Part shown: one piece after another, positions 24,846 through 34,221 of the stretch | How the letters are laid out: each line of letters begins with the position of its first letter | Position numbering within the stretch: position 1 is the first letter of the stretch | Source of the DNA: Candidatus Gastranaerophilales bacterium | GTDB lineage: Bacteria; Cyanobacteriota; Vampirovibrionia; Gastranaerophilales; Gastranaerophilaceae | Reading direction: 5' to 3' | Assembly: GCA_947624325.1 (NCBI GenBank) | Contig: CANQJT010000001.1 | Coordinates: 434,001 to 498,000 of the forward strand | DNA length: 64,000 nucleotides | Made by a program: the position numbers and the translations under genes | Notes under the pieces: model-generated | The model's input: only the letters and a program-made list of their open reading frames with translations | Told to the model about the DNA's origin: nothing | Database searches by the model: none

Positions 24846-26615
24846 ATGTTAAAAGAGTATTTTTTAGAAAAAGTAGTTAACTCCGTAAAAGAGTTGACAG
24901 AAAAAGGGTTACTTGGCTCAATGAGTATTAATGATGAATATTCATTGCAAACGGATATTCCTAAAAATACTCAATTCGGAGATTTCGCCGTAAACGTCTC
25001 ATCCCTTGCGAGGTTAGCAAAACTGCCTCCTGCAAAAATAGCAGAAATAATTTCAGCGAATATAACTGCTGATAATTTTGATATAAATACGACATCAGGT
25101 TTTATTAATTTTAAACTGCACACTAATATGCTCAATTTTATCTTGAGTGAAATACTTAAGATAAAAGAAGATTATGCAAAAAATGATTTCGGAAAAGGCG
25201 AAAAAGTAATACTTGAATATGTAAGTGCAAACCCGACAGGTCCTTTTCATATCGGGCATGGCAGGTGGGCTGCGATGGGCAGTGCATTAGCTAATGTTAT
25301 GAAATATTCCGGTTACGATGTATATCAGGAATTTTACATTAATGATGCCGGAAGCCAAATTACAAAACTCGGAAAATCTTTATATATAAGGATTTTAAAA
25401 GAACTTGGAATAAATATTGATTTTCCGACAAGTGAAGAAGAAGCCAAAAATTATTATACGGGAGAATATTTAATTCCCGTTGCAAAAGAGTTTATTAAAG
25501 AAGAACCTGACAAAGCAGAAGAAATTAAAAATTCATATAACGGAGATTTTGAAGAAAATCACTTAAAATATCTGTCAAAATACGCAAGATTAAAGATGCT
25601 TTCAATGCAAAAAAATCTTTTGGAAAATTTTAATACGCATTTTGATAATTATTTCAGTGAATTAACTTTGCATGAATCGGGCAAAGTAAAAGAATGCATA
25701 GAAAAACTTAACAAACTTGGTGTTTTATACGAAAAAGACGGAGCCTTATGGTTTGCTTCATCAAAATACGGAGATGATCAGGATAGAGTAATAACAAAAT
25801 CCGACGGAGCATACACATATCTTACGGCAGATATAGCATACCATTACAACAAGCTACAAAGAGGCTTTGACAGGCTAATAAATATCTGGGGAGCAGACCA
25901 TCACGGTTATATTCCGAGAATGCGCGCAAGCATTGAAGTTCTAGGTTATAATCCCGATTCTCTTGAAGTATTACTGGGTCAATTAGTAAATCTTGTTATG
26001 AACGGCGAACAGGTCAGGATGGGTAAAAGAACTAAAATGATTACTCTTGACGATCTAATAGAAGAAGTAGGTGTCGATGCCACAAGATTTTGGATGATAA
26101 TGAGAAGTATTGATACAACATTAGATTTTGATATAGAACTGGCAAAATCCAAAACTGACGAAAACCCGGTATTTTATGTACAATACGCACATGCCAGAGC
26201 CTGCTCGATATTAAGACATGCTCTGCAGGAAAAATTCGATGTTATGGAAAAAGAAATACAGCCTTCACAAGTGAAATCATTAGAAGATATATTTAATAAC
26301 TTAAAACAGGAAGATTTTGAAGTTATATGGAAAGTTGATGATGAAAAATCGACCGAAACAACAAAAAAATTAATATTAAAACTTGAGGAATATAAATCGG
26401 TTGTAATAAATTCGGCTAAATACAGAAGCCCATATTTATTAACAAAATACCTGCAGGAATTAGCATCTAATTTCCACCAGTTTTATACATTTTCAAAAGT
26501 ATTGGTTGAAGATGAAAAATTAATGCACGCAAGATTAGCAATTGTAAAATCCGTAATAATTATATTAAAATCCGCAATGAGTATAATTGCAGTTACGGCT
26601 CCCGAAAAAATGTAA
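24846..26615 (+). CDS. argS: arginyl-tRNA synthetase
   Basis: Class Ia synthetase charging tRNA-Arg. 589 residues, standard for bacteria. Seen: the N-terminal additional domain (1-110), SANPTGPFHIGHGR (127-140) with HIGH at 135-138, YINDAGSQI following it, WGADHHGY, and the KMSKS-equivalent VRMGKRTKMITLDDL. The helical anticodon-binding domain ends with the typical H-x-R-L and VTAPEKM close. The C-terminus at Met is normal for the family. The AT-rich 150-base gap upstream holds the repeat element and presumably the promoter. Confidence 0.97.
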   Translation: MLKEYFLEKVVNSVKELTEKGLLGSMSINDEYSLQTDIPKNTQFGDFAVNVSSLARLAKLPPAKIAEIISANITADNFDINTTSGFINFKLHTNMLNFILSEILKIKEDYAKNDFGKGEKVILEYVSANPTGPFHIGHGRWAAMGSALANVMKYSGYDVYQEFYINDAGSQITKLGKSLYIRILKELGINIDFPTSEEEAKNYYTGEYLIPVAKEFIKEEPDKAEEIKNSYNGDFEENHLKYLSKYARLKMLSMQKNLLENFNTHFDNYFSELTLHESGKVKECIEKLNKLGVLYEKDGALWFASSKYGDDQDRVITKSDGAYTYLTADIAYHYNKLQRGFDRLINIWGADHHGYIPRMRASIEVLGYNPDSLEVLLGQLVNLVMNGEQVRMGKRTKMITLDDLIEEVGVDATRFWMIMRSIDTTLDFDIELAKSKTDENPVFYVQYAHARACSILRHALQEKFDVMEKEIQPSQVKSLEDIFNNLKQEDFEVIWKVDDEKSTETTKKLILKLEEYKSVVINSAKYRSPYLLTKYLQELASNFHQFYTFSKVLVEDEKLMHARLAIVKSVIIILKSAMSIIAVTAPEKM

Positions 26616-26718
26616 TAAATAGACATAAACAGCTGTATAATTTTAAAGTTTAAAATATTTGATGTATAATAAAAGAAAAATTAAGGCAATTCAAGCAGAT
26701 TAGCGGAGGAAGTCTTTT

Positions 26719-27594
26719 ATGACAGTAAAGGATTGGTTTGAGCAAAGAAAAGAAATGCAGATTGCAAGACGAGCTCAAGATACCCAAATTGATGACAGTA
26801 TCGGCAAATTATGGATAAAGTGTTTTAATTGTAATTCCCAGCTTTTAAGAAAAGAAGTTGAAGAAAATTTGGAAGTATGTCCAAAATGCGGCTATCACTT
26901 TAGAATAAATGCCAGAACAAGAATAAATCAGCTTTTTGATGAAGGAACATTTGAAGAATTATTCGGAAATATAACAACCGCAGACCCGTTAGAGTTTTCG
27001 GATACTGAAACATATAAAAAAAGAATAACCCTTGCAAAAGCAAAAACAAATATGAATGAAGCAGTAATATCCGGCATCGGGAAAATAGAAGGTAATACGG
27101 TTGCAGCTGCCGTTATGGATTTTGAATTTATGGGCGGTTCAATGGGCAGTGTAGTAGGAGAAAAAGTTACACTTGCCATGGAAGAAGCACTAAAAAGAAA
27201 AATCCCAATGATTGCAGTAACGGCATCAGGCGGTGCAAGAATGCAGGAAAGCATATTAAGTCTCATGCAAATGGCTAAGACCAGTTGTGCGGTTGCAAAA
27301 TTAAATGAAGCAGGACTATTATATATTACAGTCCTGACTGAACCTACATTCGGCGGAGTAACTGCAAGTTTTGCGACATTGGGCGATATAATTATTGCAG
27401 AGCAGGATGCAAGAATAGGTTTTGCAGGAAGAAGGGTAATAGAACAAACAATAAGACAAAGCCTTCCGGCGGATTTTCAAACCGCTAATTATTTGATGAA
27501 ATACGGTCAAATAGATATGATTTCATCAAGAGCAGAATTAAAATCTACAATTGCAAAATTAATTAATCTTCATAAGACCGAAAATAAAAAATAA
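26719..27594 (+). CDS. accD: acetyl-CoA carboxylase carboxyltransferase subunit beta
   Basis: Beta subunit of the carboxyltransferase that moves CO2 from carboxybiotin to acetyl-CoA, the first step of fatty acid synthesis. 291 residues. Seen: the N-terminal zinc ribbon with Cys35, Cys38, Cys54 and Cys57, then the crotonase-fold core with GFMGGSMGSVVGEK, split here as FMGGSMGSVVG, TASGGARMQESI, and GFAGRRVIEQTI. AGCGGAGGA precedes ATG 26719. Starts a run accD-accA-prmA-kdsB-CDF-CDF on the plus strand, coupling lipid and LPS precursor genes. Confidence 0.96.
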   Translation: MTVKDWFEQRKEMQIARRAQDTQIDDSIGKLWIKCFNCNSQLLRKEVEENLEVCPKCGYHFRINARTRINQLFDEGTFEELFGNITTADPLEFSDTETYKKRITLAKAKTNMNEAVISGIGKIEGNTVAAAVMDFEFMGGSMGSVVGEKVTLAMEEALKRKIPMIAVTASGGARMQESILSLMQMAKTSCAVAKLNEAGLLYITVLTEPTFGGVTASFATLGDIIIAEQDARIGFAGRRVIEQTIRQSLPADFQTANYLMKYGQIDMISSRAELKSTIAKLINLHKTENKK

Positions 27595-27625
27595 TCGGCG
27601 AAGGATTAAGAATCAGGAGAAGTAA

Positions 27626-28576
27626 ATGACAATTTTAGAATTTGAAAAACCATTATACGAAATAGAAGAAAAAATAAAAGAATTAAAAGAAATAAGTGAG
27701 TCATCAGGTATGGATGTAACAGAACAAATAAATACATTTGAACAGCAGGCAATGGAATACAAAAAAGAATTGTATGCCAATTTAACTCCGTCGCAGAGAA
27801 TACAAATTGCAAGACATGCAGACAGACCAACCTTTCTTGACTATGTTAAATTAATAACAACAGATTTTACAGAACTCCACGGCGACCGTGAAGGCACGGA
27901 CGATAGAGCCATAATAGGCGGAATTGCGAAAATAAATAATCAAAGTGTTGTTATAATCGGCACGCAAAAAGGCAAAACGACAAAAGAAAATCTTATATAC
28001 AATTTCGGAATGCCTCAGCCTCAAGGCTACAGAAAAGCATTAAGACTGTTTTATCACGCAAATAAATTTCATATGCCGATTATTACATTAATAGATACCC
28101 CGGGGGCATATCCGGGAATGAAAGCGGAAGAAACTGCGCAAGGTACAGCTATTGCCGTTAACTTAAGAGAAATGGCAAAAATGGAAGTTCCCATTATTGC
28201 AGTTATAACAGGTGAAGGCTGTTCGGGCGGTGCATTGGGACTTGCCGTTGCAGATAGAGTATATATGCTTGAACACTCATACTATACCGTTATTTCCCCC
28301 GAAGGCTGTGCTTCTATTTTATGGAGAGATGCTTCAAAAGCGGATGTTGCGGCAGAAGCTTTAAAAATAACAAGCGAAGACCTGCTTAAACTTGAAATAA
28401 TAGATGATATTATAAAAGAACCTTTAGGCGGTGCTCACTGCGACTATGAAACGGCAGGAAATAATCTTAAAGAAACTATAGTTAAAGCAATGGATGAACT
28501 TAAAAAACTTCCTGCCGATAAATTAAAAGAAGAAAGATATAACAAGTTCAGAAGAATGGGTGTATTTTGTCAGTAA
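27626..28576 (+). CDS. accA: acetyl-CoA carboxylase carboxyltransferase subunit alpha
   Basis: Alpha subunit that pairs with AccD in an alpha2beta2 carboxyltransferase. 316 residues. Seen: an N-terminal helical part (EFEKPLYEIEEKIKEL), LHGDREGTDDRAIIGG, QPQGYRKALRL, DTPGAYPGMKAEE and EGCSGGALGLAVADRV, the biotin/CoA-site signatures. AGGAGA precedes the ATG, 31 bases after accD, so the two subunits are made from one transcript. The last ten bases overlap the start of prmA. Confidence 0.97.
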   Translation: MTILEFEKPLYEIEEKIKELKEISESSGMDVTEQINTFEQQAMEYKKELYANLTPSQRIQIARHADRPTFLDYVKLITTDFTELHGDREGTDDRAIIGGIAKINNQSVVIIGTQKGKTTKENLIYNFGMPQPQGYRKALRLFYHANKFHMPIITLIDTPGAYPGMKAEETAQGTAIAVNLREMAKMEVPIIAVITGEGCSGGALGLAVADRVYMLEHSYYTVISPEGCASILWRDASKADVAAEALKITSEDLLKLEIIDDIIKEPLGGAHCDYETAGNNLKETIVKAMDELKKLPADKLKEERYNKFRRMGVFCQ

Positions 28577-29490
28577 TTGATAAAACATATTGGGAAGTAT
28601 GTATTGAGATTAATCCTATATGCGCTGATATAGTCTGCGATATTGTTCAGACTAATTTTGACTGCGAAGGTATTGTTACAGCTGAAGAAACATATAAAAA
28701 TCTTGAACTTGTAAATACCACGGAAAATACTTTAAAAGCTTATATAGTAGCTGATGAACTTAATTATGAAGATGTTAAAAATTTTTTCCACATAAAAAGA
28801 CAAGACATTATAGAAAAAAAAATATTTAACTGCGACATAGGAAGCTGGAATGTTCAAATAAAAAAGCAGGAAATTGTTGATTGGTCAAAAAAATGGAAAG
28901 AACATTGGAAACCATCTAAAATATCTGAGAAAATTGTTATCTGCCCTTCGTGGGAAAAATATACAAAAAAGGATGATGAAGTAATAGTTAATATTGACCC
29001 CGGAAATGCTTTCGGGACTGGTGCTCACGCAACAACACAATTATGCGTTAAAGCTTATGAAAAATATATGAATAAAGCGGATAATGTTGCGGATATCGGC
29101 TGCGGTTCCGGAATTTTAGGAATTTGCGCAAAAAAACTCGGGGCTGAAAATGTTGATGCGGTTGATACTGATGAAACCGCCGTAGAAACAGCTAAAATAA
29201 ATGCAAAAATTAACAATGAATCATCAATTAACTTTCAAACGGCATCATCAGAGGTTTTGCAATCAGATAAATATGATTTTGTTTTTGCAAATATTCTGCA
29301 TAATGTACTCGCTGAAATCATGCCCGATTTAAAAAGAATAATGAAAAAAGGTGCAAAGATAGTCTTAAGCGGAATACTTGAAGGCAAAGAAGATGTTGTA
29401 TTAAAGGCAATTGAAAATAATAAATTAAAAATACTTGAAGAAATGCACCAAAAAGAGTGGCTGGCATATGTTGTTCTTAAGGAGGATTAA
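28567..29490 (+). CDS. prmA: ribosomal protein L11 methyltransferase
   Basis: SAM-dependent methyltransferase that trimethylates ribosomal protein L11. 307 residues. Seen: an N-terminal ferredoxin-like domain (WEVCIEINP), DWSKKWKEHWKP near residue 110, DPGNAFGTGAHATTQLC around 142-158, the SAM loop ADIGCGSGILG, and FANILHNVL. The start is TTG at 28567, overlapping the accA stop by ten bases; no later in-frame start preserves the first strand, so the TTG is kept. kdsB follows at once, with its SD within the prmA end. Confidence 0.93.
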   Translation: MSVIDKTYWEVCIEINPICADIVCDIVQTNFDCEGIVTAEETYKNLELVNTTENTLKAYIVADELNYEDVKNFFHIKRQDIIEKKIFNCDIGSWNVQIKKQEIVDWSKKWKEHWKPSKISEKIVICPSWEKYTKKDDEVIVNIDPGNAFGTGAHATTQLCVKAYEKYMNKADNVADIGCGSGILGICAKKLGAENVDAVDTDETAVETAKINAKINNESSINFQTASSEVLQSDKYDFVFANILHNVLAEIMPDLKRIMKKGAKIVLSGILEGKEDVVLKAIENNKLKILEEMHQKEWLAYVVLKED

Positions 29491-30222
29491 ATGACACAAA
29501 CAGCAATAATCATACCTGCACGATATAATTCAAAAAGGCTTCAGGGAAAGCCTCTTATAAAAGTTTGTGATAAACCAATAATACAATGGGTATGGGAAAG
29601 AGCAATACAGGTAAAATCCGCTGACAGAGTAATAATAGCAACAGATAATCAGCAAATATATGATTGTGCAAAAAGCTTTGGGGCTGAAGTTGAAATGACT
29701 TCGGAAAACCATAAATGCGGAAGTGACAGGATTGTTGAAGTTGCTGAAAAATACCCCGAAATTTCATATATTATTAATCTTCAAGGTGATGAGCCAATGA
29801 TTAATACAGACTGCGTTGAAGAAGTAATCCGCCTTATAAAAGAAGATAAAAAGGCAGATATATCAACATTGCTGGCGGAAATAAACGAAGATGATGATTT
29901 GGATGACCCGAATATGGTTAAATGCGTAAAAGATATAAACGGATACGCAATGTATTTTTCGAGGTCAAAAATCCCGTATGAAAGAAATATAGGAATAGCT
30001 AAGTTTTATAAACATATCGGAATATACGGATATAAAAGGAAATCACTTTTTAAAATGACAAAATTTCCTCAGCCTGAAATTGAGCAGGCTGAAAGCTTGG
30101 AACAACTAAGAGCTTTATATAACGGTATGAAAATTAAAACAGCCGTTGTAAAATATAATTCAATAGGAATTGATACAATAGAAGATTTAAATTCTTTTAA
30201 AAAATTGGTTGAAATAAAATAA
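29491..30222 (+). CDS. kdsB: CMP-KDO synthetase (3-deoxy-manno-octulosonate cytidylyltransferase)
   Basis: Activates KDO with CTP to CMP-KDO for the inner core of LPS. 243 residues. Seen: IIPARYNSKRLQGKPL (7-22), the nucleotide-binding start, then INLQGDEPMI, YFSRSKIPYERN, HIGIYGYKR and IEQAESLEQLRAL, all KdsB landmarks. AAGGAGG lies upstream of the ATG. With kdsC and kdsD at 40745-42240 this gives three of the KDO steps in the window; kdsA is not seen. Confidence 0.95.
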   Translation: MTQTAIIIPARYNSKRLQGKPLIKVCDKPIIQWVWERAIQVKSADRVIIATDNQQIYDCAKSFGAEVEMTSENHKCGSDRIVEVAEKYPEISYIINLQGDEPMINTDCVEEVIRLIKEDKKADISTLLAEINEDDDLDDPNMVKCVKDINGYAMYFSRSKIPYERNIGIAKFYKHIGIYGYKRKSLFKMTKFPQPEIEQAESLEQLRALYNGMKIKTAVVKYNSIGIDTIEDLNSFKKLVEIK

Positions 30223-30223
30223 A

Positions 30224-30883
30224 ATGGAAGAAGAAGTTAATAAACAGCACGAAAACAGAATGTTAATAGTCATAATATTTACCATTTTTGCGATGGCAAG
30301 TGAAATATTTTTCGGCTATATAACAAAATCAATGTCACTTCTGGCTGAAGGATATCATATGAGTGTGCATGTTTTAACTTTAGGTTTAACATACATAGCA
30401 TATGTAATAGCAAGAAAATTTAAGGATTCTGATTTATTTACTAACGGAACACATAAAATAGGAGTTTTAGCAGGCTATACAAGTGCATTATTTTTAGGGA
30501 TTACGGCACTGGGAATTATATATGAATCCGCTTCAAGATTTTTTAACCCTGAAGAAATTAAATTTACGGAAGCTATCTATGCATCAATCTTTGCTTTGAT
30601 AATAAATTATATTTGCATAGCGGTAATGGAAGGGAAATTAAATCTTCATCACCATCACTGTGAAAACAGCAAAGATTATAACTATAAAGCTGCATATTAT
30701 CATATACTTTCAGATATTTTAATTTCAATATTAACCATAATAGCATTACTGCTGGGCAAATACTTTAACTGCATACATCTTGATGCGTTAACAGGTATTC
30801 TTGGTGCTTTAATGATTTTAATATGGGCTTCTAAACTATTGAAAAATACGGTTAAAATATTGATAGACATAAAAGCGGAATAA
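30224..30883 (+). CDS. cation diffusion facilitator, DmeF-like, copy 1
   Basis: 219-residue CDF metal exporter with six membrane helices, without the long C-terminal cytoplasmic domain. Seen: SLLAEGYHMSVHVL in helix 2 (Glu42, His45, His49), a His cluster LHHHHC between helices 4 and 5, and YHILSD in helix 5 (His160, Asp164), the metal site. The usual helix 2 metal ligand Asp is His here, as in DmeF-type proteins. The ATG starts one base after kdsB. It is a tandem duplicate of the next gene and differs in Glu42, where the second copy and most relatives have Asp. Metal is not predictable; Zn, Co or Ni are known for relatives. Confidence 0.88.
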   Translation: MEEEVNKQHENRMLIVIIFTIFAMASEIFFGYITKSMSLLAEGYHMSVHVLTLGLTYIAYVIARKFKDSDLFTNGTHKIGVLAGYTSALFLGITALGIIYESASRFFNPEEIKFTEAIYASIFALIINYICIAVMEGKLNLHHHHCENSKDYNYKAAYYHILSDILISILTIIALLLGKYFNCIHLDALTGILGALMILIWASKLLKNTVKILIDIKAE

Positions 30884-30885
30884 AA

Positions 30886-31578
30886 ATGCACAAACATCAA
30901 ATATCAAGTGAAAATGAGAAAAAAACTTTAATTGTTATAATTCTAACTGTTATAACAATGATTGCGGAAGTAACATACGGATATATTACAAATTCCATGG
31001 CACTTCTGGCAGACGGATACCATATGGGAACACATGCACTTGCGCTCGGACTTACATACATTGCCTATATTTTAACCAGAAAATTTGCCGATTCCGAAAT
31101 ATTTAAAAGCGGAACCGATAAAATAGGAACTTTAGCCGCTTATACAAGTTCCATATTTTTAGGCATCACTGGTATTTGGATTATATTTGAAGCAATACTT
31201 CGGTTGATAAATCCCGTAAAAATTGAATTTAATGAAGCTATTACTGTTGCAATTATAGGATTTATAATTAACGGAATTTGTATATCCATAATGCAAAGAA
31301 AAGATTGTCACGATAACGGGCATGAACATCACAGTTGTCAGGGTTGTGAACATAATAAAGATAATTCGTGCAAAGATTATAACTTTAAAGCTGCATACTA
31401 TCACATTTTAGCCGATGCATTAACTTCAATTCTGGCTATTACGGCACTATTAGCAGGCAAGTATTTTAATATAATATACTTAGACTCGCTTTCAGGAATT
31501 TTAGGCGGAATTTTAATATTAAAATGGGCATCAGGGCTATTATATAATACCGTAAAAATTTTAATTGATATGAAATAA
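30886..31578 (+). CDS. cation diffusion facilitator, DmeF-like, copy 2
   Basis: 230-residue paralog of the upstream CDF gene, two bases after it. Helix 2 carries ALLADGYHMGTHAL (Asp43, His46, His50) and helix 5 YHILADALTSI, both like DmeF. The loop between helices 4 and 5 has a metal-rich His/Cys cluster (DCHDNGHEHHSCQGCEH), longer than in copy 1. The N-terminus MHKHQ also has His. CDF proteins work as dimers, so the two could form a heterodimer. Stop abuts the convergent gene's stop (TAATTA). Confidence 0.9.
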   Translation: MHKHQISSENEKKTLIVIILTVITMIAEVTYGYITNSMALLADGYHMGTHALALGLTYIAYILTRKFADSEIFKSGTDKIGTLAAYTSSIFLGITGIWIIFEAILRLINPVKIEFNEAITVAIIGFIINGICISIMQRKDCHDNGHEHHSCQGCEHNKDNSCKDYNFKAAYYHILADALTSILAITALLAGKYFNIIYLDSLSGILGGILILKWASGLLYNTVKILIDMK

Positions 31579-31836
31579 TTACATATACTGTTCTTCTTGA
31601 AGAGCAACAGCGCATATTTCAGAAGATAAAATACAAACCTTTTTAACGGGACCCAATGTCGATTTTTCAATTAATCTGGTACTTTGAGAGCCTGACTTTA
31701 TCAATTGACAAAGTTCTTCATATAAAGCAGAAGGATTTTCAACATATAATACCAATGGGGCGGTAGTCCCTTTTAAAAATACAAGAACAGAAGTTCTTTT
31801 TTTCATTTGATTTCCTTGAGTATACGGTTGAGGCAT
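31579..31836 (-). CDS. small hypothetical protein
   Basis: 85 residues, not recognised. After a polar start (MPQPYTQGNQMKKR) it reads as a compact alpha/beta domain: TSVLVFLKGTTAPLVLYV, a helix with PSALYEELCQLIKS, then STRLIEKSTLGPVKKVCIL and SEICAVALQEE. AGGAG precedes the ATG at 31836. Its size and strand pattern suggest a small folded domain, possibly ligand or RNA binding, with no direct evidence. Stops abut with the CDF gene. Confidence 0.65.
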   Translation of the reverse strand: MPQPYTQGNQMKKRTSVLVFLKGTTAPLVLYVENPSALYEELCQLIKSGSQSTRLIEKSTLGPVKKVCILSSEICAVALQEEQYM

Positions 31837-31893
31837 AATAACTCCTATTTATTAATTAAATATTAATAAAATTAGGGGAATAGGTCAATATTT

Positions 31894-32121
31894 TTATATA
31901 TTTAAGCAAGATTCAACTTTATCGTATTTAGCTTTAACAAGTTTTATAAGTCGTTTCATCACTATAGTCAAATTAGCAATATCTACCTGACTGATATTAT
32001 ATTCATCATTAATTGCGCATTCCATAACATTTGCAAGAGATTCAAGTAATGTTAAATCAATACCAATAACGTGTAATTCTTCTTCAAGTCGGGGTTCTAT
32101 CGTGTTCTTTTTTTCTTTCAT
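31894..32121 (-). CDS. small helical hypothetical protein
   Basis: 75 residues, predicted helical (LTLLESLANVMECAINDEY and ANLTIVMKRLIKLVKAKYD), not recognised. ATG at 32121 has a GGATGAAG-type SD. It sits 57 bases upstream of the 85-residue gene on the same strand and is divergent from dapB. The two small genes could form a unit. No function is proposed. Confidence 0.6.
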   Translation of the reverse strand: MKEKKNTIEPRLEEELHVIGIDLTLLESLANVMECAINDEYNISQVDIANLTIVMKRLIKLVKAKYDKVESCLNI

Positions 32122-32303
32122 ACTTCATCCATTTTAAATTATAATTGCAAGAAACTAACATATTTTCTTTTTTATTATACTAACATATTTTCCGATTTGC
32201 AATAACCATTCTTAATTTTTTTTAAAATTTAATTATAAAATAATAATTTAAAGGGTTTTTAAAGTATTATGACAATATAACAGAAAACACAGAGGAATAA
32301 AAA

Positions 32304-33098
32304 ATGATAAAAATCGGAGTAATCGGCGCACTTGGCAAAATGGGGAAAGAAGTTGTAAATGCTGTATTAAATGACAAAGAGACAGAACTTGTAAGTGCAG
32401 TTGATGTATTTTCTCAAGGCTCTGACATAGGGGAAATTGTAACAGGGAAAAAATGTAATGTATTAATTGAAACAGATTTGGAAAAAGAATTAAAAACAAA
32501 AAATATTGATATTGTAATTGATTTCACACAGCCAAAAACAATATATGAACACGTAAAACTGTATATTACATATCACGTAAAATCAGTTATAGGAACAACA
32601 GGCTTAAAAGAAGAACAAATAAAAGAACTTAAAGATTTATCAGAAAAAAATAATACGGGATGTCTAATTGCACCCAACTTTTCAACGGGAGCCGTATTAT
32701 TGATGATGTTCGCAAAACAAGCAGCAAAATACTTTAATAATGCGGAAATAATAGAACTTCATCATAATCAAAAGAAAGATGCGCCTTCCGGCACGGCAGT
32801 TAAAACTGCACAATTGATGGCAGAAGTAAATAATAATTTTACACTGGGTAACTGCGAAGAAACCGAATTAATTAAAGGGTCAAGGGGCGGAACGGCAAAC
32901 GGAAATATTCATATACATTCAGTAAGGATGCCCGGATACATAGCCTCGCAGGAAGTAATATTCGGCTCATCAGGTCAAATATTTAAAATCAAGCACGATA
33001 CAATGGACAGAAGCTGTTATATGGCAGGAGTCCTGCTTGCCGTTAAACATTTATACCAAAATAATGATTTTGTTTACGGACTTGATAACATACTTTAA
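32304..33098 (+). CDS. dapB: 4-hydroxy-tetrahydrodipicolinate reductase
   Basis: NAD(P)H-dependent reductase in lysine and diaminopimelate synthesis, needed for peptidoglycan. 264 residues. Seen: GVIGALGKMGKEV (5-17) Rossmann loop, IDFTQPKTIYEHVK, GTTGLKEEQIKEL, and the active-site ELHHNQKKDAPSGTAVKTA. The catalytic HH pair and KDAPSGTA are complete. AGAGGA precedes the ATG. It is followed by the YajQ-family gene after 32 bases. Confidence 0.96.
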   Translation: MIKIGVIGALGKMGKEVVNAVLNDKETELVSAVDVFSQGSDIGEIVTGKKCNVLIETDLEKELKTKNIDIVIDFTQPKTIYEHVKLYITYHVKSVIGTTGLKEEQIKELKDLSEKNNTGCLIAPNFSTGAVLLMMFAKQAAKYFNNAEIIELHHNQKKDAPSGTAVKTAQLMAEVNNNFTLGNCEETELIKGSRGGTANGNIHIHSVRMPGYIASQEVIFGSSGQIFKIKHDTMDRSCYMAGVLLAVKHLYQNNDFVYGLDNIL

Positions 33099-33130
33099 GA
33101 AAATGTATAATAAATAAAAAGGAGTTTATT

Positions 33131-33631
33131 ATGGCTAAAGATTGCAGTTTTGACATTGTTTCGGAATTTGATAAACAGGAACTTGTTAATGCCGTTGACC
33201 AAGTTAAAAGAGAAATTAATTCAAGATTTGACTTAAAAGGCTCTAATTCTGATGTAGTATTGGATACAGATAAATCAATTACTATTACTACGAATGATGA
33301 AATGAAATTAAAAAATATATTGGATATCCTGCAAACAAAAATGATAAAGAGAAACCTCAGCATAAAAATTCTTGATGCACAAGCAATAGAAAATGCTTTG
33401 GGCGGTAATGTAAGACAGGTGTTTAATCTAAAAAAAGGCTTAACTCAAGAACTTGCAAAAAAAATTGTTGCTGATATAAAAAATACAAAACTTAAAGTTC
33501 AAGCCTCAATACAAGGCGAACAAATTAGAGTTTCGGGCAAAGATAAAGATGACCTTCAAGCAGTTATAAAAACCTTAAGAGCAAATGAAGATAATTACAA
33601 TATTCCATTACAATTTCAAAATTACAGATAA
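33131..33631 (+). CDS. YajQ-family nucleotide-binding protein
   Basis: 166-residue UPF0234/YajQ protein, two RNP-like domains that bind nucleotides; relatives bind cyclic di-GMP or tRNA. Seen: the start DCSFDIVSEFDKQELVNAVD, split as CSFDIVSEFDKQ, then REINSRFDLKGS and the C-terminal IRVSGKDKDDLQAVI. Length and landmarks are typical. AAGGAG precedes the ATG. The exact ligand here is unknown. Confidence 0.93.
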   Translation: MAKDCSFDIVSEFDKQELVNAVDQVKREINSRFDLKGSNSDVVLDTDKSITITTNDEMKLKNILDILQTKMIKRNLSIKILDAQAIENALGGNVRQVFNLKKGLTQELAKKIVADIKNTKLKVQASIQGEQIRVSGKDKDDLQAVIKTLRANEDNYNIPLQFQNYR

Positions 33632-33682
33632 TGAACTTAAATAATTTTATTTCGTTTTCAGTATTAAAGGATTTAAAATAAA

Positions 33683-34171
33683 TTGAAAAAGTATATTTTT
33701 TTTATTTGTTTAATTGTAATAAATTCAATAATTACAACTAGCCTTGCAAAAGATATAGGCTACGTTAAAACAATTGAAATGGGTGTAGGCAGCGATGGGA
33801 ATAATACTTCTGAAACAACATACACACCTATTACAATTGATGATGAACCCCAAAACACAAACACTCAATCAAACAATAACAGTTATATATATATGAATCC
33901 ATACTATGGAGGTTTATATTACGGAACACATTTAAACGGGATTTATCCGTATTACAACAGCTATAACGGATACGGAATAACGACCTTTACGGTTCCGGGA
34001 ATGTTTAGAAATCCTCCTCCGCCGCCTCCGAATAAGCCGGGACATCATCCGCATAAAAAACCAATTCCTGACGGAGGGAATAACAGACCGCCTTCACCAC
34101 CGCAAAATCCCATTCCGCCGGTACAAAATAATAATTTTCCGCATAACCACATCCCAAATATACACAACTAA
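33683..34171 (+). CDS. secreted Pro/Asn/Tyr-rich protein
   Basis: 162 residues starting at TTG 33683 (AAAGG upstream). Residues 1-22 form a signal peptide (MKKYIFFICLIVINS then IITTSLA). The mature part is low complexity: Asn/Thr-rich, then Gly/Tyr-rich (YYGGLYYGTHLNG), then Pro-rich with PPPPPPNKPG and His/Pro-rich tail. It is likely exported to periplasm or surface, perhaps spanning the wall. No catalytic motif. The bidirectional terminator at 34173 begins immediately after the stop. Confidence 0.75.
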   Translation: MKKYIFFICLIVINSIITTSLAKDIGYVKTIEMGVGSDGNNTSETTYTPITIDDEPQNTNTQSNNNSYIYMNPYYGGLYYGTHLNGIYPYYNSYNGYGITTFTVPGMFRNPPPPPPNKPGHHPHKKPIPDGGNNRPPSPPQNPIPPVQNNNFPHNHIPNIHN

Positions 34172-34172
34172 A

Positions 34173-34200
34173 AAAAGAGAACTTTTACAAGTTCTCTTTT
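34173..34200. terminator. bidirectional terminator between the secreted-protein gene and rpsG
   Basis: AAAAGAGAACTT, loop TTAC, AAGTTCTCTTTT: a perfect 12-base-pair stem. T-runs follow on both strands, seven Ts on the minus strand and five on the plus, so it can stop both converging transcripts. Confidence 0.85.
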
Positions 34201-34221
34201 TATAATATTAATTTTTTTAGA

